From Aplectana chamaeleonis (taxonomy: Eukaryota; Nematoda; Chromadorea; Rhabditida; Cosmocercidae), in NCBI GenBank assembly GCA_029168955.1, contig JAPDOI010000063.1:1674001-1738000 (forward strand): a stretch of 64,000 bases of DNA. The letters run 5' to 3'. Shown here in pieces: positions 20,961 through 33,242 of this stretch. Below the pieces are notes generated by a model. It saw nothing but the letters and a program-made list of their open reading frames with translations, had not been told where the DNA came from and ran no database searches. The translations under genes were made by a program, and so were the position numbers. How positions within the stretch are numbered: the first letter of the stretch is position 1; every line of letters begins with the position of its first letter.

Positions 20961-22474
20961 CGAAGAAGCTCCACAGAAATCCTGTCTGGTCATAGACCTC
21001 TGTATGCCATCATACTCCTAATCGTGGTTAAAATCTCAAAGAAATAAATCCGCGATACTTCTTTTTCTGCATTGGAGTAGGGGACTAGTTGGAAAGTCGT
21101 GAAATCCCACGAATCAATACATTCATGGCAACGGAGAGCTACCGTGTTCCACAGCACTCGAATCACGCCATTTGTCAATCATTTCACTTCACAACCGCTA
21201 TAATCACTTGGGATTCGCCCTAATCGTTTAAACCACGCTATTTGTTTTCTTTTTCCAAAATACTATTTGAGTTCAAAAATATTGGCTGACAGAACCTGTA
21301 GTTGCCATCGACCTTTTCACAGAAATAGTTCATCCATTTTAATAACTGCACTATTGCTCACCATCAATCCATTTCTCGCCATTAATTCATGAACAATCAA
21401 TGGAACTACGCGAGCATACCCAAAGTTGAACACAACGTCGAAAGTGTGATTCTCCCATTATGGCAACTTGTTTGTAATATTAGATTCTGACAAGTTTGCT
21501 CAGGAACCTTGCATGATAGAGGCATTTAAGGCCCACCGTATCTCATGTTCTCCAGTCTTGACTTCGCTCCACCAATAGATATCTCCAACGAGTCTTCCGA
21601 TAGCAATTCATCTACCATAGAAATATGCTGGGGGCGCAGGCCAGTAAACGTGCTGGGCCGCCCTGGCACGGTGTGGCTCCGGCCGTTGCCCCGTCACATG
21701 TCAACTGGGCGTTTTCAAATTTGTCGTACGGTAGAAATGAATGATGCTAATAAGTGTGGAGCGACTGAAATCAGGCGTTTCCTCAAGAAACCGGCTTGGA
21801 AACGTCAACGAACTCGACATGAAATGCCCGCAGGGTTAGGCCGACTACGGTGGATTCGTAAGCGCGCTTCGCGGCTTGACAAAGTGGATGTCTAATTTGA
21901 TTCTTCACATCGAAATGTCTTTCACACTAGCTGAGAATTCAATCCTTCTTCGAGACTAATAGAGTTATAATATGATGGATGCTCTGCTGCAGCTGAAGTG
22001 GCTTTCACGAAAGCTTTGCATGTTGTGCAGTATGGAGGATTGTGCACTGAGTGATTCGAGATGAGACACTACATCACTCCTTCCTCGTAAGTGCACGATT
22101 GTATCTTGCGTTACGTTATTATTGTTGCCATTTGTTAGTGTGGACCTCACTTTTTAAACGTTTCAACCATGTTTCTCATAGGTCCAACAAGTAGATCTCC
22201 GAAAAAATGTTTTTGCAGAATTCTGCAGAAAACGTAAAAAAGAAAATAACGCAGTCTTTTACTAGATGATAGCACCAAAAAACAACAATAAATGTTGGAA
22301 AGAGCAACAATCCGGAAAAAGAAAGTGTTTTACACATATCAAAAGAATAAGGGGCTTGAACGTTTCTGTTCAAAAAGCTTGCTCAAAGTTGGTAAAACCG
22401 CGTTATATGTATGTTGTGCTCAATTGCATATTAGAGGAGACTAAGAACTCAGTAACAGCACATTTCTCAATGTA
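20961..22474. other. No recognisable gene; one unassigned ORF
   Basis: The open frame 21545-21895 (+, 116 codons) begins MFSSLDFAPPIDISNESSDS and ends in an Arg/Lys-rich stretch. I recognise no family and there is no supporting context, so it may be chance. The rest of the interval shows nothing. Confidence 0.3.
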
Positions 22475-22654
22475 CTGTCGTTCTCTGGGCCAAATTCCGG
22501 TCCGAAATTGCGGACTACGGCTGTTGCTTCATGCGACATGTGATAATCGTGCTGAGAGAAGGACCAAGTGGTTCCAGCACGATTAACACGTGTCGCATGA
22601 TGAAATAGCCGTAGTCCGCAAATGTGGACCGAAATTTGGTCCAGATAACGACAG
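22475..22654. mobile_element. TA-flanked foldback MITE, copy 3 (GGTCCG family)
   Basis: TA (22473-22474) then CTGTCGTTCTCTGGGCC, AAATTCCGGTCCG; the right end is CGGACCGAAATTTGG-like, then CGACAG and TA (22655-22656). The arms are long: GCGGACTACGGCTGTTGCTT pairs with its near inverse, and only about 20 bp separate them. The ends match the copies near 12 kb but the interior differs. Confidence 0.8.
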
Positions 22655-22656
22655 TA

Positions 22657-23082
22657 TGCATGTTGGACATTTGAATGAACTAGAAGGGAAGAATCTTGCA
22701 AACAAATAAAGGGTGCTTAGAAGTAGGAGGAAAGAAATGTAACATCACAAGATAAATGTTCCGCCTCTTATCCCTAGACAATGAAGAAACCAAGAACTGG
22801 AGGATTGTTATAGTGTTAAAATACTAGTTCTCCTTGAGTCTTTTCGCGAGGGTAAGGAGTGTAGTAATAACTTTAGCATTAGTAGACTCAAAGTTCACTG
22901 TAGATGATAACGGCGCCGCCAGACCGCCGCTAACTTGTTGTTGTCACCTAACCCACAACTGCTTGCTGTTGTGAAACAGGAGGCAAAATAGCCAGCCGTT
23001 CTTACCTGGAAGCCAAATTTCATCACATTTTCTTGTTTCTGTTGTGACTTGGAGATGACGGAGCTCATTTCGCAACGTTTTG
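22657..23082. other. No recognisable feature
   Basis: No gene or strong repeat signal was seen. Confidence 0.4.
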
Positions 23083-23490
23083 CACTTTCTATTATACTTG
23101 GGCATCGAATAATTTCGAATCATCCGAAAAGTCAATTTTTCTCTAAGGAGTCAGAATGGTTTGAGCTAATTTTGGTTTTCAGGTCTCAAGTTAGTGGTAA
23201 TCTTCTCATCATTCATGGCAAAGAAGAAATCTGTGCATTCACAAAATCATAATATCAGTTTTTTAGGAAATAAGTCGACTAATAGTCGAAGTCGACTATT
23301 TTTTTCGAATAATCGATTATTGTGATTCAATGAATGCAATTGATTCTACTCTCACCTAGCTTATGAGAAGACTCCCTCCTACTTGTTGTCTGAAAACCTG
23401 AAAAAGCTCGAACCGTTGTAACATTGAGGAGAAAAATTCATTTATCGGATGATTCGAAATTATTCGATGTCCAAGTATACTTTCTAATGC
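23083..23490. mobile_element. 400-bp element with 45-bp inverted ends
   Basis: Left ACTTTCTATTATACTTGG, GCATCGAATAATTTCGAATC, ATCCG is the inverse of right CGGATGATTCGAAATTATTC, GATGTCCAAGTATACTTTCT. The interior is AT-rich and has no coding potential. Confidence 0.7.
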
Positions 23491-24788
23491 GGTGTGACGG
23501 GGCAAGCCAGTCGTAGACGTCTTGCTGCGTCATTGATGACAAGAGTGACGCAGACTGTCAGACTTCGACGCTCGACCTGCAGGTCCCCTCCATGTGACAA
23601 CCACAATTTCCTAAGTAGTCATGCGTCTTTCCACCGTCAGTGTCAGTCGCACTCAGCATTTAAGCGCGAAATCGTCCAATCGATAGCCATCTTCTCTCCG
23701 TTTTGCCGCGCGCAAATTTCATATCGAAGCAGAGTCGTGGTGTCCTACTTGAAATACATTGACCATATAATATACATGCATGGTGGTATGGGTCGAGGTT
23801 TCAGCTGGTCCACGATACATTACTGCACTACTGTATCGCCGCAAAAGTGGTTAGAGTGAGGCAATGGAGGCACGCAATCAGGGTGGTTGTGACTGCGTCT
23901 CTGACACCATTGTTTCGTGTCTACAGGGACGAAAGAGAAGCGCGCTAGAACGAGGCATTTGACGCAGTGCTACAGTGGATCCACAGACATTCGTGAGAGT
24001 GGGAGGCAGGCGGAAACCCCCGTCCTCATTGAAATTGATTCGATCTGGCTGATCGGCGGAGGTTTCGGCATGATTCATAACTGCAGGAGTTTAGTGGTAA
24101 TGTCTCTTATCTGGCGGAGTTTTTGTGGCAACTTGCTGTGGTGCCCGCTTTGTTCTTCTCCGATACTCTCTCGTGTAGAGCGCGGAAATGGCAGCCAACA
24201 ACGTATACGCTGCACTGAAATGTGATGTGTTTGTGCTTATCACGATTAGCAGTACTCGCGGTTTCGATGCTCTGCCGCGCGTCGCAGCCAGGTTGAACGT
24301 CAATTCTGCCGCCACGCAACCTGCCACCGAACCTCGCGACTCTAGGAGCGCTAGATGGTGGTCAGCGGGAGGTGATCAGGCGTTGCTTTCGATGATAACA
24401 GGTGGGTTGCCGTCACACTAAGTGAGAGGTGATAAGACAGAGCTTTCGGTGTGAACGGGTCAACTGTGAAGTGGCATTGTAGGGTCGGTGGGAGGTTGAT
24501 ACGCGGATGTTTCGGCATGAATGGAAGAGTTTTCGGGCCTTGCCTGCCCCTTTTTTCGTTTCGAGCGGAAGCACACTACCTGTTCAACTCCTCTCAGCCG
24601 GCCACCGACTCCCTCGACTGTCCGAGTCAGACAAATTAATCGATTATTAGTTCTAGTTTCGCCTTCCTAAAACACTGAGGATGGACGCACAACACGAATG
24701 AACCATTTTGAAATTTTCAGAATGAATAACTTTTTTGGATTCACCCCTTTTTCGACTTTCGTTCAATATTTGGAGCTCTGATTATCTT
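23491..24788. other. No recognisable gene
   Basis: Moderately GC-rich sequence with several open frames of 60-120 codons on both strands (for example 23494-23859 +), none with a recognisable domain. Spliced exons cannot be excluded. Confidence 0.35.
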
Positions 24789-24833
24789 TTTATTTCAACG
24801 GTAAGCTTTCAGCTATAAAGCCGTCATCAGACC
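24789..24833 (-). ncRNA. Hammerhead-core-like motif with poly(A) signal
   Basis: The minus strand reads GGT, CTGATGA (24830-24824), C, GGCT-TTAT-AGCT (stem II), GAAA (24810-24807), GCTTACC. CTGATGA and GAAA are exact hammerhead core boxes at correct spacing. Stem III is at most 1-2 bp, so cleavage is uncertain. AATAAA follows at 24794-24789. Upstream on this strand is an open frame (25050-24859) ending EARPVVKETLVRVYLICCVY that I cannot assign. Confidence 0.35.
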
Positions 24834-25050
24834 TTAACATTTCTTTGCAATACATAGTTCAACAGTAAACACAACATATTAGGTAAACACGAACAAGGGT
24901 TTCCTTGACAACTGGCCTGGCTTCTAAAGTCTCTGGCGCTGAAGAAAAGATGTGTGATAGCAACTCAGCGAGGGAAATCATGAAGTGGGCGATTTCGACT
25001 TTGTCCGAGAAATTCATGAATTTGGATTCGGCTTTTCCCAAAATCCTCAA

Positions 25051-26849
25051 ATGAACGATTGATCACGACTGCTTTCTTTGGTTCTGATGAATATTCAGGA
25101 TTTTATTTCTGTACTCGAACAATGAGACTTTTTTAATAGTTTTAAGATCAGACAACAAGATCGATAAACAATTGTTCCGGTGTCTGAATCGATTCTTAAA
25201 AAGTTGTGAAAATAAGAAATTGAGCTATTTCAAAAAACTTCACATTCTTGAAAATAATTTGAATCTGAAGAAACTGTGTATAATCTGGAATTCTAAATTA
25301 AATCTAAGTTTTCAAAAAAGTGACCCGTCTGAATTTTCGAATGATTCGATTAGTCGGAAATATTGTAGAAACAATTTTTGAAATGAATCGAATTCATCAA
25401 GGGAGCAATAAATCAAAGTTGTCGAGCTAGTCGAACATACCAATAGCGTTATCCAAATCGAACACTTTGTGATGGAGAATTGGGACTGCAGGGACCTTTT
25501 TTGTTTCGATTTCCATTGCGGACTGAGATTAACTGATTACTGTTAGATTTCATTCAAAGAACAATAGAAACATACAGCCTTTGAAGTTCTGTAGACTGCA
25601 AGACGTGATGCTACCCTAACAGTTCTGAATAGCTTCATCGAACCGTTGAAAATCAATAAACTGCCATAATCATCGTTTCCCCCTAAATTTTCGTGGGTGA
25701 CGTCCTGAGTCCTCCCGAGACAATCACTTTGCCTTGGCTCAATAGCCTCGCCAGACTCGAGCTGGAGATAATGAAGAGCGCTAGAAAAGGCAGAGCCGGC
25801 GAGATACAGGAGCGTTCCGAAAGCGCAACGGTCAGGCGGCGGCTGGTTGTTGGAAGAGCGATGGTCAGGCGGCGGCTGGCTGCTGACTGAGTCAATCCTG
25901 GGACGGTGGGGACGAGATGCATAACGACCATGGGTCAAGTTTTAAAATTTGCTTTGGTATACTGTTCAGGGCGTTGTTCATGAATCCGGTCCCTGCATGC
26001 ATGATCTTCGACTGCTCTCGGTTGAGATCTGTCCCCACTGTACAGTACGTACCCATAGAAGTACATGTAGACTCCCATTCGATATGTGTCACAATGAACA
26101 ATTCGTATAAACATACATTCGCACTTTTAGAAAATTCATTGAAATCATCGTGTGACTTACAGTCAGTACCATTGTCATGGATCGGGATGATTTCACTGCC
26201 CAAATTCATTCTATCAACACCATGTACATGCTCTCCACTCTAGGGGTAAAATTGCTTTAGTTGTTACGGTAATGAGCTTCCACGATCTGTCTGCGGTTCA
26301 AAATTCTATTATTTACTTATTTGACGATATTTTGACGGCTCATCTTCACGGATCATGCGACGCCAGCGTAACTTCCGTTTGTCTCGTTCTCTCGTGATCT
26401 TTGGCCATGATAGTGGTCTATCTCGTCTTGTCATTCGATCACGATCATTGAGCCTAGAAGCAAATGTGCACTGCCTGGGCTCTTTATTAAGTTTCGACGA
26501 AAAATCTGTCAATTTTTTGGCGGCGCAAGTGTCCACTCGGAGTCCATTGGGCCGTTGTTCTTGTCCCTCTATCGTCGGCTCTCCTCATAACGTGAAAGAC
26601 CGATAAAAATTGGCTTTCGTTGCGTATTCCATAGGAAGACGGGACGTATTGGTATTCATTGGATGGAGGGTAGCCGAGAAGCTGCGTGGCCGGAAAAATT
26701 GAGGGCGGTAAAACGAAGGGAGGATGGCTATTGATCGAATGATTTCGAGCCCGACTGCTGAGCGCGGCTTACTACTTCATAGACACTGACGACACCTTGA
26801 TGTTGAATGCGCCGGTTTTACTTACTATTAGAAGACAACGCTCGAGCGC
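25051..26849. other. No recognisable gene
   Basis: Contains a small tandem duplication GGTCAGGCGGCGGCTGG at 25829 and 25863. Open frames of 75-131 codons occur on both strands (25543-25938 -, 25917-26243 +) without recognised motifs. Confidence 0.35.
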
Positions 26850-27110
26850 TCTGTGGGTGTGGAATCTTTAGGCCGAAAAGCTAGAGCGCAGGCAGGAAAG
26901 AGAGCGGGTAGAAAACTAGTATAACTCCAGAATCAACTATAATGTTGTACACTTTTCAGTACCAAATGTTATTCCTTCCATATCTAGGGCTTTTCACTGA
27001 ACAAACTTGTGTGATAATCTTATTTAATGACAAATGAAGGAAACATCTTCCTCTGCGTCTCTACCGCAATCTCGGCCTAAACGTCCGCCACCCTCGCTCT
27101 GTGAGTAACT
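26850..27110. mobile_element. Probable old foldback element
   Basis: GGGTGTGGAATCTTTAGGCC, GAAAAGC and AGCGCAG on the left pair loosely with CTGCGTCTC, CGGCCTAAACGTCCGCCACC on the right. TTTAGGCCGA / TCGGCCTAAA is exact; the rest is diverged. Confidence 0.4.
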
Positions 27111-27141
27111 AGCAGAGATCTTGAAGTGGCGAACTATAAAA

Positions 27142-27274
27142 CCCTAGTTATACATCGGCGATTCGGTGCCGCTGGTTTTTTCGGACGTCTGCGATTGGTC
27201 AGATTTCGAAATTGACCAATAGCAGACATGCCGCGGAAGCCAGCGGCGGCGAAACGCCGGTGTATAACTAGGGC
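27142..27274. mobile_element. 133-bp MITE with CCCTAGTTATACA ends
   Basis: CCCTAGTTATACATCGGCG at the left and CGCCGGTGTATAACTAGGG at the right are inverted with one mismatch. The centre has GCGATTGGTCAGATTTCGAA and CCAATAGCAGACATGCCGCG, themselves partly self-complementary. A diverged relative lies at 8694-8830. Confidence 0.8.
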
Positions 27275-28402
27275 CTAACTCGATTCACAACTTGCGAGAT
27301 TTTTTCATTGATGTGACTAACTTGACTGGAAAGTTTCCTCTCTGGTATGAGCTTCCCTTCCTCATCAGCACCCTGACCCTCAGTTGGGTGGGTGTGGTTA
27401 ATGGCGAAGTTCAGATAGGAGGTAGAATCGAACCACATAATCCTTTATACGGACGCATAGCCGTTTCCGAATCTGACTTCTGGATTACTTTATTGCCGAC
27501 AGCACAACCCCGCATTGTGGGCGGAGTCAGTGTGAGTTGTATGTGAGTAGTCCGTCTTTAGATTACCCGCTTATGCCTAGCTTCAGACCATTGGTCCGCT
27601 AGTCATTTTTGTGTTAATGGCTCATTTAACACTTGATACACCGAATTAGCAAGGTCTCTCTTTTACAACCCGGCGACTTACCTCTGCCCCCCAACCTCAC
27701 TTTGATAGCCAGGGAATGTCTTCGTAGTTCACTTTCATCTTTGGTGGACGAGGTGAGGGTCGACTCCAGCCCGGAAACATGCTTGTTGACACTAAGGCTA
27801 TTGCCACCACACGGCAAAGATACCTTTACCATACCATTGATTTGTAATGATGCGTTTGACCCTGGTAGCCTTTAACTAGCCTTTATTGAAGTAGTCGCAT
27901 TCTAGCTGAACTCCACAGGAACTGGCATTCATCACGATTGCATCAGCGAGTAATGTTTCAAAACTCTTTTTAGGATTGTCATTAAGGTTGCTATCTTCGC
28001 ATAGTCAGCCCATTGGGCCAACCCGCCCACGTCCAATGACAATTGTCCTGAGTTTCTTTTACGGTAGAAACAGACACGGAATTTTTGAATATTCTTCATC
28101 GCGAATGGTTATAGCATCCTATCTTTCACCCCTCTTATTTTTGAAGAATTTTCGTACAAGAAACAGAAAGCAAAGCCACTTACCCAAGAATTTTGAAGCG
28201 CGAAACCATTTCCCGACGTCAGGTTCGATGCGTGGTCCGCAGTCTCCCTAAACACACAAACAGGCATAATTATTTTTTCAGAAATTTCTTTAAACAGTTT
28301 TTCTGCGGTACTTGAGGGTTTTGTGAAAACTTTTCATTTTCAACCTCTTCTTAGTGGACTTACCAACCCAAGAACATCTAGAACTATAATACGGTTTTTT
28401 TT
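27275..28402. other. No recognisable gene; unassigned open frames
   Basis: 27292-27546 (+) and 27633-27875 (+) are open for 84 and 80 codons with mixed composition. The second has its own opposing frame 27626-27832 (-). No known domain and no splice pattern that I can defend. Confidence 0.3.
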
Positions 28403-28422
28403 ATCGTGAACACTGCCTTCAA
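28403..28422. mobile_element. Isolated end of a TTAA MITE
   Basis: ATCGTGAACACTGCCTTCAA matches the right terminus of the TTAA-MITE family (compare 5385-5402). No partner end was found nearby; it is a relic. Confidence 0.4.
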
Positions 28423-29826
28423 GTTACCAGCGGTACTGTTCGTTATAGGTCGTCCAGCCATGAAAAAAAGAGCCTTTGTCGCCTCGCCCTGAATCCATCA
28501 TGAGGATCAAAATCAAATTAGAGCTAAGATCAAGTTTAAAAATATGGTATCTCCTTACCTGGCTGCCTCCTCTATTCAACTATTATATTTTAACGGAGGG
28601 TTGTTGCCGCTTCCAGATGATGTTGGCGAATAGAGCTATTGACGGCAATGTTCTGAGAGATAGAGTAAACGGTGGCTTTTTGCGTCCTATTTCGTATATA
28701 GTAATGATTTGATCCTACAGTCACTTCATCCTTAGATTGAGTTTTTTTTTAATTTCCATCTTTTCCCTTCACTCACGTAAAGAGCGAGTTCGTATCTAGC
28801 TTTTCCCGTGTGCTTCTCTTTTCAACTATACTAGAACAATTTCGAAGAATGCGGCACTATTTACTGCAGCCGGCTGTGTGTTCCAGGAAGTCTCTGAGCA
28901 TTATTAACTAGGTGTAGGTGTGAGCGGGGAACGGATTCGAATTTCGAACAATTTAACACTAAGTAGTTTTGCTCAATCGCAGCAGCAGCGGCAGCCGCCT
29001 ATTTAGAGGCGTTTGCGATCAGTCATGCGTGCATTGAGATCTTCTATAAGCAGCAGTTTTTCTCCTTCTAGAGTGCATTTTTCTGTCAGTAGATTTCTCA
29101 GTGATTGCAAGCAATGACATTTACAATGTTCAGGAATGTGACAATACGTCGCTGTCTTAACTTTAATTCTTCCCAGTTTTATTAAATATTGAGCACTTGC
29201 TCAAACGACTCCCATCAAACCTTCCTGAAGAAAGCCTGAACGGGGCCACAATCGTCGTCACGAATCAGGGCTCATTTTCCGCATACTCAACCCCATACTG
29301 ACGTCATTAAAACAGGAACTGTATTAAGCCCACACTGAAGTTGTGCCACTCTGATAATTTCGAATCGGATTAACCGCTCGAATTTCTGATTTCTAAAATT
29401 GTAGGTTTCGAATACTATAAGAAATTCGGCGCTCCAAAAATGGTGCCAATAGAGTATTTTTCAAAATTTGGGCTTGAAAGAATTGCCAGTCGATATTCGA
29501 AACTTACTACTCTGATGAACCTTCGTTTTCGAATAGTTTTGAATACATCTACTCCGCCGTTGATAGACTCTGTTTCATTCCAAGTAAATTCATGTTTTCG
29601 GTTATCACAGCGCGGTGCGGTGGCTGTTTCGTCGAAACCTCCTTATCACTAGTTATATTTCACCGAGGCCCACCGCTCCGCTGCTGGTGATAATCGAAAT
29701 CAACAGGTCACTACGGCCGTACCAGAGCTTATTTATGGTGTACGGTAGGTAACCATGTGTTCCGTTTGGCTAGTCTGACCACATCAACAAGGTTTGAAAT
29801 CTTTTGGCGCGCGTAATCTCGTTCTC
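28423..29826. other. No recognisable gene
   Basis: ATTCGAAT-type words at 29350-29540. The block CTCCTTATCACT followed by TATATTTC and CCGCTCCGCT at about 29639-29684 recurs at 32869-32912, a short dispersed repeat. Nothing else seen. Confidence 0.35.
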
Positions 29827-29830
29827 TTAA

Positions 29831-30535
29831 AGGCAATGGTCACGATCAAATATGCTCGTCTTCTTTTTCTCTCTAAACCGCTTTCTGGGTCTCGAGTACT
29901 AGGACCAATGAGAAAAAATTGCGGAAAAACCGCTATTTCGGGACAAATTTGAGGCCTGGGGTGCGCTCCAAGAACATTCCCATGGCAAAAGGCTTCCATG
30001 GAAACGTAGGCTCTGCGGCGTGGGAACAATTTTCAGTTATAATTAGTATCCATGGAAAGGTTGCTTGTCCTCACACGACGTCGTGGGAACGTTCTTGGAA
30101 CGCACCCCTGAACTTTCTTGCCTTTTGATGGTGGACGAGCCCACTCCACATCATCGGCATCGATGATCTATGATATCAAGAACATCAGCTGGCTCGAAAT
30201 TGAATTTCAATCAATGAACTTTCGGATTTATGTACACATCTAGTCAAAAACATTGACTGAAGTTCTCTCTCTCATTGTTCAACGGTTTTTATTAGGTAAA
30301 TTTGCATTTATTTCTTCCTCTAAATGTCGATGATTTTTGACCGCTCGGCATGAGAATGCGATCTTTTTGGTCGGCGCTGTGCACGTGTGCGCGAACTGGC
30401 TTCTTTGAGCCCTAGAAACTCTAATTCTAGCCCGTTTTTCACCGCGCTACCTTCATAGTTTTTTAGCTGTTTTTGATCTAAGCTGCTTTTTGTAGTTTTT
30501 TTTTTCGATAATATTTTTCATCGTGACCTCTGCCT
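29831..30535. mobile_element. TTAA-flanked MITE, copy 3 (705 bp, with nested insert)
   Basis: Left AGGCAATGGTCACGATCAAA and (inverse) right AGGCAGAGGTCACGATGAAAA, flanked by TTAA at 29827-29830 and 30536-30539. It is longer than the other copies partly because a separate palindromic element sits at 29958-30108. GGTGGACGAG is shared with the other copies. Confidence 0.78.
29958..30108. mobile_element. 151-bp foldback nested in a TTAA MITE
   Basis: GGGGTGCGCTCCAAGAACAT, TCCCA at the left is the near inverse of TGGGAACGTTCTTGGAACGC, ACCCC at the right. CCATGGAAA words add inner pairing. Confidence 0.75.
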
Positions 30536-30539
30536 TTAA

Positions 30540-33002
30540 ATTCGAGATCATTTGGCGCCTCGTCATGCGCAGCAGAATTCAAAATTCTTCGCCGACTGTC
30601 TCGGCTTCGTGCGGTAAGTTTGTTTCTTCTTACTATCCGTTCACTCTATTAAGCCCCGTCCTATTCAACCGATCGGCTGTAGCCAGCCCGGTCGATAAGC
30701 ACATCATGCGAATTGAATGTAAAAAAATCACTCTTTGTGGCTGGACTGAGCACGCCCTGGGTCCTAAGTGACCGTCCCGGTCGATACTCGGCTAATACAT
30801 TGCTCCCTCACAAGGAGAGTGTTCATAGCGTTGAATGCGTCTGCAAAAAATGAGTTGTATTCAGTATCTCTTTAGCATCCTTAGTGAAATCGCAAAAGAA
30901 GCCCGCCCGAGCTGCAAGTTCAAACAAGTGATAAGCTCAGGGCGTTTGTTTTTGCACCTATTGGACCTAGCACCTATCCTTCGAAAAACTAGAAATGGAG
31001 CTCATAATCGTCTTCAGCGCCCAAAATAACCCTCCTGAACAAAGATTGAATGAAAGCACATTCCCCGAATTTTGAACAGACATGTAGCGTATGGGTTTTT
31101 TCACGTAATTACATTGATTGCTCACCTGAGCTGTTTTCAAGTTGTCGATTCGACATTATTCAAATATATTTGAATCAAATTTATTGATACCTAGTCGGAA
31201 ATCGGACCACAAAAAAAAGGGTCATTCGAATCCATTCGACATTCGGCGAAGGCGGAAAATCATTAACCAATCGTCCCTACGGCTAACCCAGGTAAGCGGC
31301 TGGGGAATTCGAGACACTGCTTCGTTACGAGGCCTTGTGCATCATCAAACATGCCGACGCCTTTAACCCTATCCCAACCACACTAATTCGAGGATTCGGC
31401 TCTTGTTGTCCATTATGATAACCTTGGTACCTTCGACCAACCTCACCACTCTCTACGCCTTCATGGAGGGCTCCAAATAACCATACGTTCGGGGAGCTCT
31501 CTCTATCCCAGACAGACCTCTCAAAACCCCACTGTTGCAGTCACCATCACTCCTCGAAACCCTGCTCAGAACTTACAGCTGAACTAAACATTGGCGGTCA
31601 CAACTTGGAGCTACACTTTTTGCCAGAAGGGAGGAACGTATAAGGTCCCATCATCTTTGGTCTATGATCCACCTCATATTCCGGATATAATTCACCTAAT
31701 GCCACCACTGGACGGGGATAGAAAGATGTTCGACGTCGTCACGAAGGAATGAATGATTAGCCAAGTATCTCAGAAATCAGGAAATGTGTCATCAAGTAAG
31801 GGTAGCTAGGCTGTAGTCTAAAGGTGGTTTGTATATTTTCTTTTGCAATTTCTTAGGATAGCCTCCTACTCTGAGCATGCATTTGAGACCAACCTATTCG
31901 TTGTACATATGAGCTCATGTAGAGTCCCTTTCACTCTAATCTTGAGTTTTCCAGGTCTGCGCTAGTTAACTCAATCCACCTAATCACTACGAGATGAATT
32001 CAATAATTCTTGGTTTACGAGAAGTTAGTTTCGCTTGAATTTCACACTCGTAAATTACGAGTACCGTATTCCCCACAAATAAAATCTGAATTATGACTGA
32101 AGAATTTTTGATTAGGTTTTCTATCCGGCTGTTAGAACATGATTTAGGTGCACTGCTGCATTTCGCAGAGTCATGCATTTTGCGTAACCAGCATTCCTCA
32201 CTTCGTTTGATTCTTCTGGAGAGGTTCTTACCAGATTCGAGGGCGATGTATAGCTGGAACTATGACATCACCTTAGTCAGAGATTGTACTTGATCTTTTT
32301 TTTTGCAATTGTGCTAGTTTATCTATCAAAATTTATTTCACTACTTGCAAGATCAGCTGAAGTTGGAAGAAGTTGGCTCATGAAAAAAAGGAAATTAATC
32401 CATGTTAGGGAGCGTGTGTGTTTTTTACGACGCCCCACACTCATAATTCGCTTCCCCGGCGGTAATCGAAGAAAACACGAAATTAATTCACTTCTACGGG
32501 TTTTTATGCCAAATTATCGACTCCACTACGACTCATTCCTCTGCAGCTACTTCTACATGCAATATTATATTCATGATAATGTTTTTATTAGAAAATAGTA
32601 TCCACGAAAAAAATTCAGGTGCTTGTCAGATTTGCTTTCGTTACAGAATGCATGTGTAGATATTTTAAAACAACATTTCAAAGCAGTAACCTCTGATTCA
32701 AACCTGCCAACACGCGCAATCTGCCGTAAACGTTTTGGCTCACCCAAACTTCACTAAGGTGGCTATCTTTTAACCACTGGAAATTATATCCATACCCCAC
32801 ACTATATGGTCTAGCTCTATCATTTTGAGCCGGTCGAAGTAATGCTTATCGGGCTTATCATTTCAAAATCTCCTTATCACTGCTATATATTTCCATGACC
32901 AGCCGCTCCGCTCCTCCGGACTCATCCAAGCAAGCCAGGCTTTACCTGCTGTTTCTACAATGACTCTTACTCACTTAATCGCCTGGCTTCTGCGTGAAGC
33001 GG
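30540..33002. other. No recognisable gene
   Basis: Dispersed ATTCGAAT repeat at about 31140-31250 (see 9140-9330). The segment 31370-31800 has coding-like composition but is broken by stops in all frames. No domain recognised. Confidence 0.35.
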
Positions 33003-33242
33003 TCAGTCCGCATCTTCACCGATGTGTGCTGTCCTATTAGTCGGCCGAGCCCATTTGTCACGGTCTTCAGCCACAGTTTGAACACAGTCCATCGACTGGT
33101 CTCTACTCCTCTTCTTGCAAAGTGAAATATTGTGCCTGATTTGTCTTTCAATGTCGATTGATTTCAAATCCTCCTTCACTTTATCCGCCCACAGCTTTCG
33201 TCTATGTTCAAACAGTCGTTTACAGACAAGACTCGAAAGCAT
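33003..33242 (-). pseudogene. Probable LINE C-terminal fragment
   Basis: A 79-codon open frame contains KLWADKVKEDLKSIDIE, KKRSRDQSMDCVQTVAED and RDKWAR before the stop. The pattern (K-W-D-x-VKEDLK ... AxDRxKW) resembles the extreme C-terminus of non-LTR retrotransposon proteins, after the reverse transcriptase. No RT blocks were found upstream on this strand (33243-33560), so only a tail would be present. Family assignment is tentative; a host exon cannot be excluded. Confidence 0.4.

Noticed and set aside
31270..31300. SL2-like leader (CTAACCCAGGTAAG)
   Set aside because: Matches only about eight positions of SL2 and has the donor at the wrong place.
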